A DNA stretch of 54,752 bases from Leptospirales bacterium (lineage in GTDB: Bacteria > Spirochaetota > Leptospiria > Leptospirales > Leptonemataceae): assembly GCA_016788865.1 (NCBI GenBank), contig JAEUSB010000044.1, positions 1 through 54,752 on the forward strand, in the 5' to 3' direction. The notes under the pieces were generated by a model that did not search any database, was not told the origin of the DNA, and saw only the letters and a list, made by a program, of their open reading frames with translations. Within the stretch, counting starts at the first letter, position 1. The number at the start of each line of letters is the position of its first letter. The translations under genes and the position numbers were made by a program. Below, piece by piece: positions 35,137-42,688 of this stretch.

Positions 35137-35149
35137 GAAACCAGGTTTC
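35137..35149. promoter_or_regulatory. Perfect 6-1-6 palindrome upstream of marR, candidate operator
   Basis: GAAACC, A, GGTTTC: a perfect inverted repeat 28 bp before the marR start and 14 bp after the SDR stop. MarR proteins often bind such palindromes in their own promoters. Inference from position only. Confidence 0.35.
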
Positions 35150-35177
35150 CATTGTAAGTCCGTTTAGCGAGGCAGGC

Positions 35178-35642
35178 TTGAAAGACAAGAAACAGAAACC
35201 GATCATTGAGACGGCCTTTGCGTATTATTTCCACCGTACTGACCGATTGCTCAGACTGCATTTCACACGCATGATGCAGGACTTTGAGGAAGACATCACA
35301 GTAGAGCAGTGGATTTTGTTGAACCAGATTGGTCCGCAGAAGTCCGTTTCGCAGGTTGATCTGGTGGACAAGACATTCAACGATAGGCCCAATGTGACCC
35401 GACTCCTCGATGGACTTGAAAAGCGGGGTTTGGTCCGCCGTGAAGACGACTCACACGACAGACGTAAGTTCAGTATCGTGCTGACGCCGCAGGGGAAGTC
35501 CCTGCTTGACCGCACCATTCCGATCGTACTTGAAGAAAGAAAGGGCGTCTACAAGGGACTGAGCGATGCCGACTTGAAAGCCCTGAAACGGATTTCGCAA
35601 ACGATTGAATCTAACATTATGGAAACGCGGCCTCCCGTTTGA
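35178..35642 (+). CDS. MarR-family transcriptional regulator
   Basis: 154 aa with a TTG start preceded by GAGGCAGG. A winged helix-turn-helix is clear: SQVDLVDKTFNDRPNVTRLLDGLEKRGLVRR, then the wing DDSHDRRKFSIVLTPQG, flanked by dimerisation helices. The effector is unknown. It follows the SDR gene by 55 nt with a palindrome between them. Possible targets are that gene, itself, or the convergent peroxiredoxin gene. Confidence 0.9.
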   Translation: MKDKKQKPIIETAFAYYFHRTDRLLRLHFTRMMQDFEEDITVEQWILLNQIGPQKSVSQVDLVDKTFNDRPNVTRLLDGLEKRGLVRREDDSHDRRKFSIVLTPQGKSLLDRTIPIVLEERKGVYKGLSDADLKALKRISQTIESNIMETRPPV

Positions 35643-35652
35643 GGCCGCCAAT

Positions 35653-36189
35653 CTAGTTAAGGTGTGCTTCGATCTCTTCGAGAGGAATATGGTCGGTTAC
35701 CTTGCTTGAGAACTTTGCAATCTTAACTTTCAGATCCGGACCAATCAGAAACTCTGCGGGCATACGATCCATCTTCATCCCCGGAACCTTCTTCATCTCA
35801 AACCCGAGACTTTCCGCTTTCTGGATCTCTTCACCTGCCGTGAGCATGGTCTTGATGACCCCGAACCAGGAAGAGTTTACATCATACAGACTGTAAAGCT
35901 GTTCACTCGGGTCCGGGATCAGGCGGAAAGGAACCTCAGTCTTTCCAACACTGTTCTCAATGCTTTCCCGCGTTGATTCAAACACAGCAACTACTTGCAG
36001 ACCCTTCTGTTCCAGTTTTGGATAAGCGTTCAGTAGTTGATGCACGCGCAGATTACACAGGGCGCATTCCGAATTTCGAAAGAAGGCAAGCAATGTGTGC
36101 TTACCCTTCAGGTCCGAAAGCTGAATCTCCTTTCCCTTGTAGTCAAAGCTCTTGAAAGAATGGGCTGTATCACCAATTTTCAGTTTCAT
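35653..36189 (-). CDS. AhpC/TSA-family peroxiredoxin-like protein
   Basis: 178 aa from ATG 36189, with AGGAG 7 nt upstream; the longer reading from 36234 is less likely. Thioredoxin fold: LKIGDTAHSFKSFDYKGKEI, then FFRNSECALCNLRVHQLL with a Cys-x2-Cys at the active-site position. Classical peroxiredoxins have a single peroxidatic Cys in a PxxxTxxC motif. Here the neighbouring residues are RNSECALC, as in the SelL/redoxin-like peroxiredoxin branch. Likely a thiol peroxidase or reductase in oxidative defence. A 12-bp AT-rich palindrome lies 43 bp upstream. Confidence 0.82.
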   Translation of the reverse strand: MKLKIGDTAHSFKSFDYKGKEIQLSDLKGKHTLLAFFRNSECALCNLRVHQLLNAYPKLEQKGLQVVAVFESTRESIENSVGKTEVPFRLIPDPSEQLYSLYDVNSSWFGVIKTMLTAGEEIQKAESLGFEMKKVPGMKMDRMPAEFLIGPDLKVKIAKFSSKVTDHIPLEEIEAHLN

Positions 36190-36231
36190 TGTATTCTCCT
36201 GAAGCCAGTCAAATACATAATGTTGCATAGG

Positions 36232-36243
36232 CAATAATTATTG
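36232..36243. promoter_or_regulatory. Perfect 12-bp AT-rich palindrome in the peroxiredoxin promoter region
   Basis: CAATAATTATTG is perfectly self-complementary and lies 43-54 bp upstream of the peroxiredoxin start. It is flanked by a direct repeat AGGCAATAA (36229-36237 and 36244-36252). The AT-rich dyad resembles the half-site character of Fur/PerR-type operators. Regulator identity is inference. Confidence 0.4.
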
Positions 36244-36290
36244 AGGCAATAAAACACAAAAAATTGCCGGCCGGGTTTTTTGTCAGGCTG

Positions 36291-36920
36291 CTATTTGGAC
36301 GAGAGGGTTCGGTAGTACTTCCAGAGAAAGATCGAGACAGCACCGCGCCACGGTTGCCATGCGCGACCAATCTCGAGCAGTCGTTTGCGGGAGGGCCTGA
36401 GTCGCATTCCATAGAGGCGCTGCGTGGCAACAACCAGGGCCAGGTCATCAACAGGCCAGACGTCTCGCCTGCCCAGGGCGAACAACAAATAGATATCCGC
36501 CGTCCAACGGCCAACCCCCCGGATTTGCATTAACTCCGATGCGGCTGCTTCATCGTCTAGATTCGCGATTCTCTTGAAGTCGACGAGACCTTTGTTCACC
36601 AGGTGCGCGAGTGATTGAGCGTAAGCGATCTTTTGTTTACTAAGCCCGACTGCCCGTAGCGATTCATCGCGTTGCATGAGCAGATTGTCAGGCGTGAAAG
36701 GCCGAATGAGATTTTCCAGGCGATCCCAGATTGCGTTTGCGGCGTGCGTCGAAAGCTGCTGACCGATTATGATATTTAGCAGCGTTTCAAATCCAGGATC
36801 GCGCTGCCGAATCTGCGGATAGCCCAATTCCTTGAGCGCCAGTTTTAGCCGAGGATCGTTCTCAGCTGCCTTGCGAATGCCGCGACGCATTGACGATCCG
36901 GTAAGTTCGCGCGCCCTCAT
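36291..36920 (-). CDS. DNA-3-methyladenine glycosylase II (AlkA/HhH-GPD type)
   Basis: 209 aa from ATG 36920; a TTG at 36938 would add six residues. The HhH-GPD fold is clear: FETLLNIIIGQQLSTHAANAIW, the helix-hairpin-helix LMQIRGVGRWTADIYLLFAL and the catalytic Asp in VWPVDDLAL. It lacks the N-terminal domain of E. coli AlkA, so it resembles the shorter MAG1/archaeal type. It excises alkylated purines in base excision repair. Confidence 0.92.
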   Translation of the reverse strand: MRARELTGSSMRRGIRKAAENDPRLKLALKELGYPQIRQRDPGFETLLNIIIGQQLSTHAANAIWDRLENLIRPFTPDNLLMQRDESLRAVGLSKQKIAYAQSLAHLVNKGLVDFKRIANLDDEAAASELMQIRGVGRWTADIYLLFALGRRDVWPVDDLALVVATQRLYGMRLRPSRKRLLEIGRAWQPWRGAVSIFLWKYYRTLSSK

Positions 36921-36980
36921 TGTGCGACTCAGAAACAATCGCGCAGGCTGTCAACTTTCCGAGATTCTGCGAGCGCGAAA

Positions 36981-37550
36981 CTAGAACCTGTCGAACGGAG
37001 AGTCGGTTGGATTTGTCCGGCTCCGCTGTTTTGCTGCGCGATCCAGTTCGATTTCTTGCTGGATTCCCCTGTCTTCGTATGAAAGCGAATATTGCTCTGC
37101 TCGCGTAAAGCGTAACGTCGTACGCGCGTCACTCCAGATGTAAAAGAGCCTCTCAGGACTTGAAGCGTCGGACCGCCTTGCCATGTAAGGGCCATGCTCT
37201 GCCACAAGCCTGTCGAGATAGGCAATCACATGCTCTGTTGAGTCCAGGTGGAGATCGACTTTGATCTTAAAGAGTCTGTCATTCCAGAAGGAAAGCGTAA
37301 CGGATTCACCCATGCCGCGAAATACCAGACGCCGTGTTCCTTGCTCCGGATCGTATAGATCCTGCCGATTGATGATACCACGAAAGTCATTTGTGTTCGC
37401 TGCAACCGCTTGCTCGAGGCTCATTCCAAGATGGAATCCTCTGAACCGGGCCAGCGAAGAACCCCAGAGAGATCCGGCAGTGACCGGGAGCAGGACCAGG
37501 TTGAGCGCAAGGGCGATACGTGTTATCACGTACCTGTTTTTCGACGACAC
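36981..37550 (-). CDS. Exported protein of unknown function
   Basis: 189 aa. Signal peptide at about residues 10-31 (IALALNLVLLPVTAGSLWGS). The mature part begins FRGFHLGMSLEQAVAA, a pattern shared by small periplasmic proteins in which a strand leads to a helix, and ends in a charged tail (AAKQRSRTNPTDSPFDRF). No motif for enzymatic function. Same strand as the two lipoprotein genes upstream, 59 nt away. Confidence 0.6.
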   Translation of the reverse strand: MSSKNRYVITRIALALNLVLLPVTAGSLWGSSLARFRGFHLGMSLEQAVAANTNDFRGIINRQDLYDPEQGTRRLVFRGMGESVTLSFWNDRLFKIKVDLHLDSTEHVIAYLDRLVAEHGPYMARRSDASSPERLFYIWSDARTTLRFTRAEQYSLSYEDRGIQQEIELDRAAKQRSRTNPTDSPFDRF

Positions 37551-37609
37551 CCTGGTGGGTCAAGCACTAACCTATGTCTCATTAGATCGTCCTTAAACCC
37601 CTTCGGGAA

Positions 37610-38356
37610 TTAAGGGTTTCCCCAGGGCTTGACGGAATCCACTTCTGGCTTCGGGATCTCCATCTTCTCTCCACTTCGCAATTCTACCCTGACTGCGCCG
37701 TTCGATTCAGTGGCGCGGACGTTGTAGTATCGCTTCCCATTCTTCAATACAACCAGATTGGCATAACGTTGTTCCTGAGAAACGTCCGGTAGTCGTTCGA
37801 GATCTTTGGTCATGGAATCAACCATCGAGCCTATGACCGCAACGTTCTTACGCTGGATGTATCCGGTTGGCATTCCGCCGACCACGAAAGGAAACCAGGA
37901 GAATTGTACATGATTGGACGTGTAGTTGAGCCTCACTTCTTTATGTGGCTTACCGGCAGGAAGTTCCACAGAAATTCCCATATTATGCCTGAGACTCCCG
38001 AGGTATCCAGGAATGAGCGTGAATGAGAACGCAGAAAGATAGGAACTCAAAACGGCTGCGCTCCCGTACTCGTTGCTTACGCTCAGGTCGATGGCAAGCC
38101 GCGGATACTCGCCACCATCGCTGCAGCGGAATCCTGCATCAGACAATTTCTCTTCCACCGTCTCCGTTACCTGGGTTGGGGTGAGGGGAGCCATGATATA
38201 GGGTTCTCCGAGGCGAACCTGGATGGAACAGAGGTAAATAGCTTTTGTACTCGAGCCTTTAGTTGTTCCGGGATACAATCTGGCCGGCTCTTCGCTTTGA
38301 AACGCCAGGCAGTTGACGAATCCGAGGATCAGAAGCACTGGGATGAATCGATTCAT
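37610..38356 (-). CDS. Lipoprotein of unknown function
   Basis: 248 aa. Lipobox LGFVNC (Cys16), a permissive spirochaetal type with Asn before Cys. The mature protein is beta-rich with a hydrophobic central part (AAVLSSYLSAFSFTLIPGYLG) and a C-terminal basic/acidic segment. ATGA overlap with the upstream lipoprotein gene shows they are translated together. No recognisable family. Confidence 0.72.
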   Translation of the reverse strand: MNRFIPVLLILGFVNCLAFQSEEPARLYPGTTKGSSTKAIYLCSIQVRLGEPYIMAPLTPTQVTETVEEKLSDAGFRCSDGGEYPRLAIDLSVSNEYGSAAVLSSYLSAFSFTLIPGYLGSLRHNMGISVELPAGKPHKEVRLNYTSNHVQFSWFPFVVGGMPTGYIQRKNVAVIGSMVDSMTKDLERLPDVSQEQRYANLVVLKNGKRYYNVRATESNGAVRVELRSGEKMEIPKPEVDSVKPWGNP

Positions 38357-38907
38357 TTTGCCACCTCAGCCGAGCGAAAGGTCCGGCCGTTCAATTTCTG
38401 ACCGTACAGTTCGATGATGCGATTTGTCGTGACGTCCATTTTCGACGGCATAGTCTGAAAGCGGAACTCCACTTTGATCTGGTCTTTGGTGACGCGATAG
38501 TTTTCCGTTCGCACGTTCATACATGCATGCTCTCCGAGATAGACTCCCTCTCCGGGGGCCACCTGGAATGGCTTGCTCAGGAACTCCGCTCCCTGGCCTA
38601 GCGGGAGGCTTGTTGTGCGAAACCCGTTTGCCACGACTACTTGAACTACCTTGTATCTTCCCGGTTTTACCCTGGTCAGTCCATAGCCAAACGTGCTCGC
38701 AGCAAAATACGCATCCTCACCGTTTGCTCCCAGGCCCTTCAAGTGCAATACGCACGTAGTGCCCGAGTTGAGCAGGGCATCAAATCTACCATAGACAAAG
38801 CTTTCGTCTGCATCGATTGATTCCTGGTAGCGCAGGATTGGTTGGTAGGAGCCACATTCCAGTGCAAGAGACAATACTATCAAAAATAGGCGGGAGCGGA
38901 CTTTCAT
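38353..38907 (-). CDS. Lipoprotein of unknown function
   Basis: 184 aa. Signal peptide MKVRSRLFLIVLSLALEC (Cys18) with Glu before the Cys, acceptable only by spirochaetal lipobox rules. The mature part is beta-rich, with LTRVKPGRYKVVQVVVANG resembling the extension strand seen in PEGA/DUF2846-like domains of small envelope proteins. First gene of a lipoprotein pair coupled by an ATGA overlap; divergent from the gene at 39024. Confidence 0.7.
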   Translation of the reverse strand: MKVRSRLFLIVLSLALECGSYQPILRYQESIDADESFVYGRFDALLNSGTTCVLHLKGLGANGEDAYFAASTFGYGLTRVKPGRYKVVQVVVANGFRTTSLPLGQGAEFLSKPFQVAPGEGVYLGEHACMNVRTENYRVTKDQIKVEFRFQTMPSKMDVTTNRIIELYGQKLNGRTFRSAEVAK

Positions 38908-39023
38908 TCCAGGAATGGAACTTTCTGGCGACCGTCAAAACAAGCGAATTTTTACCGGGACGCATTTGGAAATTAGTGTAGCCCCTGAATTCCTGGGATT
39001 TCTCCTTCGACAATAGAAACAGT

Positions 39024-39857
39024 ATGAAGCGACTTCTCGGTTTTGCTCTGTTATTTCTGACTCTGGGCGCCGCATTCGGCGAAGCCGGAGAGGAGAATAT
39101 TGTTTATCGCGAGGCTGTGGTAAATGCGCGGAAAAGCGGGTTTGCCGACCTCGAAATAGACAACCTGCACGGAACCATTGGCAGAAGATTGAAGCATGTT
39201 CTTGAGCTCGGTGGTCTGCCGGATGGTCCAGGAGACTATGAAGAGCTCACCAGTCGTGCCACAACCCGTGCGATCATTACAGGCAAAGATTCAGATGGGA
39301 AGCAATTCCTGCGGCTTCGCTTGCGAGACGGCTTCAGCTATTCGAGTACTCAGTTTCCGTCTCAGTACGTATTTCGTGCGCATTGCTACCTCTATCCTGG
39401 CGCAGAAGGCACCATGGATAAGATTGTATTTCAGTTCTATCGCATCAGCTATTCCGGTTCACAATACGTTCGTGACTTGCGGCGCTACATTCACCCGGAG
39501 CCCAAAGACGTCGCCCAGGCAGAAGGCAAGCCGATCGGGGCAGAACTACAGTTGCTAAATAACAGCAATATGAAAGTGGAATATTATGAAGCACTCTCCA
39601 CGGTTCCCCCAAAATGGGAAGGCCCGGACGGCGTCCCCAAGGGAACGCTTGAGTGGACACCGGTCAGCCAGATTACATTGAATTCACCAACGGAGAAGAA
39701 TCCGATTCCTTACTCCAAACAGGTGCAGATCATCTTCAACTATAAGAAGCTGCTACGCCAGGTCGAACGTATCTTAGCCCGAGTTGAGAAAACCAAGCGA
39801 CTGGATCGGGATCAGGCTCTGGAGAAGGTGATCGACTACAACGGTTCTTCCTTTTGA
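39024..39857 (+). CDS. Exported protein of unknown function
   Basis: 277 aa. A clean signal peptide (MKRLLGFALLFLTLGAAFGEAGE, cleavage likely after AFG). The mature protein is mixed alpha/beta with many Tyr, Arg and Ser residues (LRLRLRDGFSYSSTQFPSQY, KIVFQFYRISYSGSQYVRDL) and an amphipathic C-terminal helix rich in Lys/Arg. No known domain recognised. Monocistronic by spacing; followed by a short hairpin CTGAT-CTTTCA-ATCAG just after the stop. Confidence 0.65.
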   Translation: MKRLLGFALLFLTLGAAFGEAGEENIVYREAVVNARKSGFADLEIDNLHGTIGRRLKHVLELGGLPDGPGDYEELTSRATTRAIITGKDSDGKQFLRLRLRDGFSYSSTQFPSQYVFRAHCYLYPGAEGTMDKIVFQFYRISYSGSQYVRDLRRYIHPEPKDVAQAEGKPIGAELQLLNNSNMKVEYYEALSTVPPKWEGPDGVPKGTLEWTPVSQITLNSPTEKNPIPYSKQVQIIFNYKKLLRQVERILARVEKTKRLDRDQALEKVIDYNGSSF

Positions 39858-39948
39858 CTGATCTTTCAATCAGTAGTCAATGAGCTGCCTCGCGATCTCG
39901 AGAAGGAGGTCGCTCTGCCATTTTGCGATCTCGCGCTCTGGCAATTCT

Positions 39949-39976
39949 GTTGACGTTTCCCGGGGGCGGACTATGA
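39949..39976 (+). promoter_or_regulatory. Candidate sigma-70 promoter abutting the TPM gene start
   Basis: TTGACG (39949-39954), 16-nt spacer, TATGAA (39971-39976). The predicted start falls at or next to the ATG at 39983, and no Shine-Dalgarno precedes that ATG, so the mRNA might be leaderless. Moderate to weak evidence. Confidence 0.35.
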
Positions 39977-39982
39977 ATCAGT

Positions 39983-41209
39983 ATGAAGCATTTCATCCTG
40001 TTTCTATTCGCCCTCCTGCTCCATTGCGAGACAAACACTAAGTCTGAAATTGAAGAACGGATATCAGCCATTCCAAATCCCAGGCCTCAGGGCAGCTGGG
40101 TGGCTGACCCTGCCGGTATCCTTAAATCGCGGGTGACGGAAATTGATTCGCTGATACAGGCCTTTGAGCGTGAAACTACCGGTGAAATTGCAATTGTAGT
40201 GCTTCCATCTATTGGACAGATCCCACCAAAAGAATTTGCCACGAAGTTGTTTGAAGTGTGGGGAATCGGCAAGAAGGGGAAGGACAATGGAATTCTTGTT
40301 CTTCATGTTCTGGATCAGCGCAGAGTTGAAATCGAGACGGGCTACGGGATGGAAGGATCCGTTCCTGATATTGCCTGCAGTCGAATCGTTGATGATATAG
40401 CAATTCCCTTCTTCAAGAAGGGTAGTTACGCAGACGGACATCTTGAAGTCACTCGCGCGTTGATTCGCGCAGCTAAAACGGACAGCAAGGATCTTGCCGC
40501 ACTCACCACGGATCTAAAAACCAAACCAGGCGAGAGTGTGCAGGCCATACCTGCAATGGCAGAGCGTGACTCGATCGAAAGAAGGCACGCGCCTCTCTAC
40601 ATGCAGATTGTTCAAAACATCTTTCTACAAGGATTCACTCTTCTTGCATCCCTGGCTTTGTTGGTGCGAATCGTTCTGCTTTACCGCAAGAGGAAGACGG
40701 GAGTTGCAACCAAAGACTATGAAATCTACGCAGAGACGCATAGTTCAGGGTACCTGGCAATGGTTGGCTTTGCAATATTTGCCGGGCTGGTCGAGTTCTC
40801 GGCTAAAATGACGCTGTGGATTGCGGGTCCACTCTTGCCCGGTCTGCTCATTGCATGGTTTGCATTTACCATGTTCCAAAACACGCGAATCAGATCCAAA
40901 CCGCGCATTTGTCCCAAATGTGCCAAGAAGATGCGGCGAGCCAGCTATGAAGAACGTCCAAAGTATCTCTCAGAGCAGGAACAATTCCGTCAGGGCACAG
41001 GGAAGGGCGATTACGATGTCTGGCTTTGTGAGTGCGGGCATGTTTCCAAAGAAATCTACAAAGCCGTTGTCTATGATTATTCCGACTCAGGCCCAACCAC
41101 CCCAACAAACACCACCTCCTCTTCCAATTCCTCTGGTGGTTCAAGTTCTTCCGGTGGTTCGTGGGGTGGGGGCAGGTCCGGTGGTGGCGGGGCCGGTGGC
41201 AGTTACTAG
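39983..41209 (+). CDS. TPM-domain lipoprotein with zinc ribbon and Gly/Ser-rich tail
   Basis: 408 aa. Lipobox FALLLHC (Cys15). A TPM domain (about 40-180) is clear: WVADPAGILKSRVTEID, TTGEIAIVVLPSIG, FEVWGIGKKGKDNGILVLHV and ETGYGMEGSVPD. Two membrane segments (about 213-236 and 252-295) follow, then a four-Cys zinc-ribbon-like region (CPKCAKK and WLCECGH, about 313-355). The tail of about 35 residues is Ser/Gly-rich and ends GGAGGSY. This is the YgcG order except for the zinc ribbon. TPM proteins act in envelope maintenance and photosystem repair; function here unknown. Confidence 0.85.
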   Translation: MKHFILFLFALLLHCETNTKSEIEERISAIPNPRPQGSWVADPAGILKSRVTEIDSLIQAFERETTGEIAIVVLPSIGQIPPKEFATKLFEVWGIGKKGKDNGILVLHVLDQRRVEIETGYGMEGSVPDIACSRIVDDIAIPFFKKGSYADGHLEVTRALIRAAKTDSKDLAALTTDLKTKPGESVQAIPAMAERDSIERRHAPLYMQIVQNIFLQGFTLLASLALLVRIVLLYRKRKTGVATKDYEIYAETHSSGYLAMVGFAIFAGLVEFSAKMTLWIAGPLLPGLLIAWFAFTMFQNTRIRSKPRICPKCAKKMRRASYEERPKYLSEQEQFRQGTGKGDYDVWLCECGHVSKEIYKAVVYDYSDSGPTTPTNTTSSSNSSGGSSSSGGSWGGGRSGGGGAGGSY

Positions 41210-41214
41210 ACCGC

Positions 41215-41315
41215 GATCCGAGTTGGCCTCTAGATTCTCTCTTGAAAGGGAGGCACGCCGGGCCCTGTGCAGCGGAATTTCCCCATGGCTTCCGCTGATT
41301 GAGGCCTCTCGGATT
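41215..41315 (+). other. Branched hairpin structure between the TPM gene and rpsF
   Basis: A long closing helix pairs 41216-41222 with 41308-41314 (7 bp) and 41225-41230 with 41301-41306 (6 bp), with a 2/1 internal loop. Inside are an 8-bp hairpin (CAGCGGAA 41270-41277 with TTCCGCTG 41290-41297) and smaller helices. The 3' strand is followed by TTT. It could be a structured 3' end of the TPM mRNA with terminator function or a regulatory leader of rpsF. Structure inferred by eye. Confidence 0.4.
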
Positions 41316-41322
41316 TTGGCAC

Positions 41323-41358
41323 TTGACAGGGGTGTCCATTCTACGAATTTGACCCCTG
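41323..41358 (+). promoter_or_regulatory. TTGACA box and 7-bp inverted repeat just before rpsF
   Basis: A perfect -35-like TTGACA (41323-41328) lies 17 nt before a poor -10 (AATTTG). CAGGGGT (41327-41333) is complementary to ACCCCTG (41352-41358), which ends 4 nt before the rpsF ATG; no Shine-Dalgarno is visible. It may be a promoter, or an mRNA hairpin controlling rpsF translation. Confidence 0.35.
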
Positions 41359-41362
41359 GTTT

Positions 41363-41644
41363 ATGAGAAATTATCATATAGTCGTCGTATTTAAAGACGC
41401 ACCCGAAACGGAAGATCTGAGAAAGGGAGTAGCGCAGCTGCTGACCCGCCACAATGGAAAAATCGTTGAGGATCAAAAATGGGGCTCACGCCGCCTGCCT
41501 CACGGAATGCAACACGAGGGTGTTGGCGTTTACACCTTGATTCATTGTCAGATGGACGCAGGTCGCATCAAAGAACTGTCGCACGATTTGCAAATCCAGC
41601 AGGGCGTCCTTCGCTTCATGATCAGAAGGGCGGATGGCAAGTGA
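41363..41644 (+). CDS. rpsF: 30S ribosomal protein S6
   Basis: 93 aa. Typical S6 ferredoxin-like fold: MRNYHIVVVFKDAPETEDLR, WGSRRLPHGMQHEGVGVYTL and the C-terminal strand GVLRFMIRRADGK. S6 forms a complex with S18 on the central domain of 16S rRNA. The end overlaps the ssb start by 11 nt. First gene of the rpsF-ssb-rplI-dnaB-radA run. Confidence 0.95.
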   Translation: MRNYHIVVVFKDAPETEDLRKGVAQLLTRHNGKIVEDQKWGSRRLPHGMQHEGVGVYTLIHCQMDAGRIKELSHDLQIQQGVLRFMIRRADGK

Positions 41645-42083
41645 TCTAAATCGGGTGGTTCTGGTTGGTCGGTTAACCAGAGACCCTGAACTCAAGTCAG
41701 TTGGTTCAGGCAGCACCCTTTGTAAGTTTGGAATCGCGAACAACCGCTCGTATACTACGGGCGGAGACAAGCGCGATGAAGTGAATTTCTTCAATTGTAC
41801 AGCCTGGGGAAAGCAGGCAGAGATTCTTGGTCAGTATGCTCGCAAAGGCAAGCAGCTGGCAATCGAGGGTCGTCTACAGTATAGAAGCTGGGATGGCTCT
41901 GACGGTAAGAAACAGTCCGCGGTAGACATCATTGTTGAGAACTTTCAGTTCCTGGGTTCAAGAGACGATGGTGGAGGTTCGGGATCGCGTGGGTCCAATT
42001 CAGGAAGTGGGGATTATCCACAACCGTCGCCCGCAGATTCGTATGGTTCCGGAGATTTTCCGGATGATGATATTCCGTTTTAG
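41634..42083 (+). CDS. ssb: Single-stranded DNA-binding protein
   Basis: 149 aa. OB-fold: MASDLNRVVLVGRLTRDPEL, FGIANNRSY, EVNFFNCTAWGKQAEILGQY and GKQLAIEGRLQYRSW. A Gly/Ser-rich linker leads to the conserved acidic tip DFPDDDIPF, which recruits repair and replication partners. Encoded between rpsF and rplI as in most bacteria, overlapping rpsF. Confidence 0.97.
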   Translation: MASDLNRVVLVGRLTRDPELKSVGSGSTLCKFGIANNRSYTTGGDKRDEVNFFNCTAWGKQAEILGQYARKGKQLAIEGRLQYRSWDGSDGKKQSAVDIIVENFQFLGSRDDGGGSGSRGSNSGSGDYPQPSPADSYGSGDFPDDDIPF

Positions 42084-42104
42084 TTTGTTCAGGAGATTTG
42101 AGAG

Positions 42105-42671
42105 ATGAAAGTAATCTTACAGAAAGATGTTCCAGGTCTGGGTGATGCTGGTGAGATCAAGAGCGTCAAAGACGGCTACGCAAGAAACTTCCTGCTGCCT
42201 CGCAGACTGGGAATTCTTGCGCGTGGTGACTCGGCAAAAGTAACCGAGCATCAGCAACGCCTGATGCAAAAGAAAATCGAGAAGCGCAGCAAAGAAATGG
42301 CTGAAGTGGGCGAAAAGCTCAAGGCCCTTGGAACTGTTACTATCACAGTTCGCGTTGGCGCAAAGAACAAACTCTTTGGATCCGTGACTCCGCAGGCAAT
42401 CGCAAACGCTCTGCGCGATGTGGGATACGCCATCGACAAGCGTAAAGTCGAGATGACTGAATCCATTCGTTCTATTGGTAACTTCAAATTCAAGATTCGT
42501 CTCGCAGAGAAAATCATCGTTCCAATGAGCCTTGAAGTTCTCGCTGATAAAGACAGCAAGATTGAAGAAGAGGAAGAAGTTCCAGTTCGCGCTCCGCAGG
42601 CGCAAGCTGAAGCCGCTGAAGCTACTGCAGCACCTGCCGCAGAAGAAAAGCCCGCCAAGAAACGTAAATAA
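42105..42671 (+). CDS. rplI: 50S ribosomal protein L9 with an acidic/Ala-rich C-terminal extension
   Basis: 188 aa; the family is about 148. N-terminal signature MKVILQKDVPGLGDAGEIKS and VKDGYARNFLLPRRLG. The C-terminal domain ends near residue 150, after which comes a low-complexity extension (EEEEEV, Ala/Glu repeats, and the basic end KPAKKRK). RBS GGAGA precedes the ATG. rpsR, which normally lies just before rplI, is absent from the 21-nt gap. Confidence 0.96.
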   Translation: MKVILQKDVPGLGDAGEIKSVKDGYARNFLLPRRLGILARGDSAKVTEHQQRLMQKKIEKRSKEMAEVGEKLKALGTVTITVRVGAKNKLFGSVTPQAIANALRDVGYAIDKRKVEMTESIRSIGNFKFKIRLAEKIIVPMSLEVLADKDSKIEEEEEVPVRAPQAQAEAAEATAAPAAEEKPAKKRK

Positions 42672-42688
42672 CGGCGGCCTGATCGGCC

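Noticed and set aside
35627..35648. GCGGCCTC-CCGTTT-GAGGCCGC hairpin at the end of marR
   Set aside because: A strong 8-bp stem between convergent genes, but it overlaps the marR coding end and lacks a T-run on either strand. A bidirectional terminator is possible but not supported enough.
37597..37619. AAACCC and GGGTTT repeat downstream of the lipoprotein gene ending at 37610
   Set aside because: Imperfect stem with a bulge and no T-run on the minus strand.
40821..41366. Long alternative-frame ORFs over the 3' end of the TPM gene
   Set aside because: They lie over the Gly/Ser-rich and zinc-ribbon coding region, where biased codons keep other frames open; the encoded sequences are Arg/Pro-rich and not protein-like.
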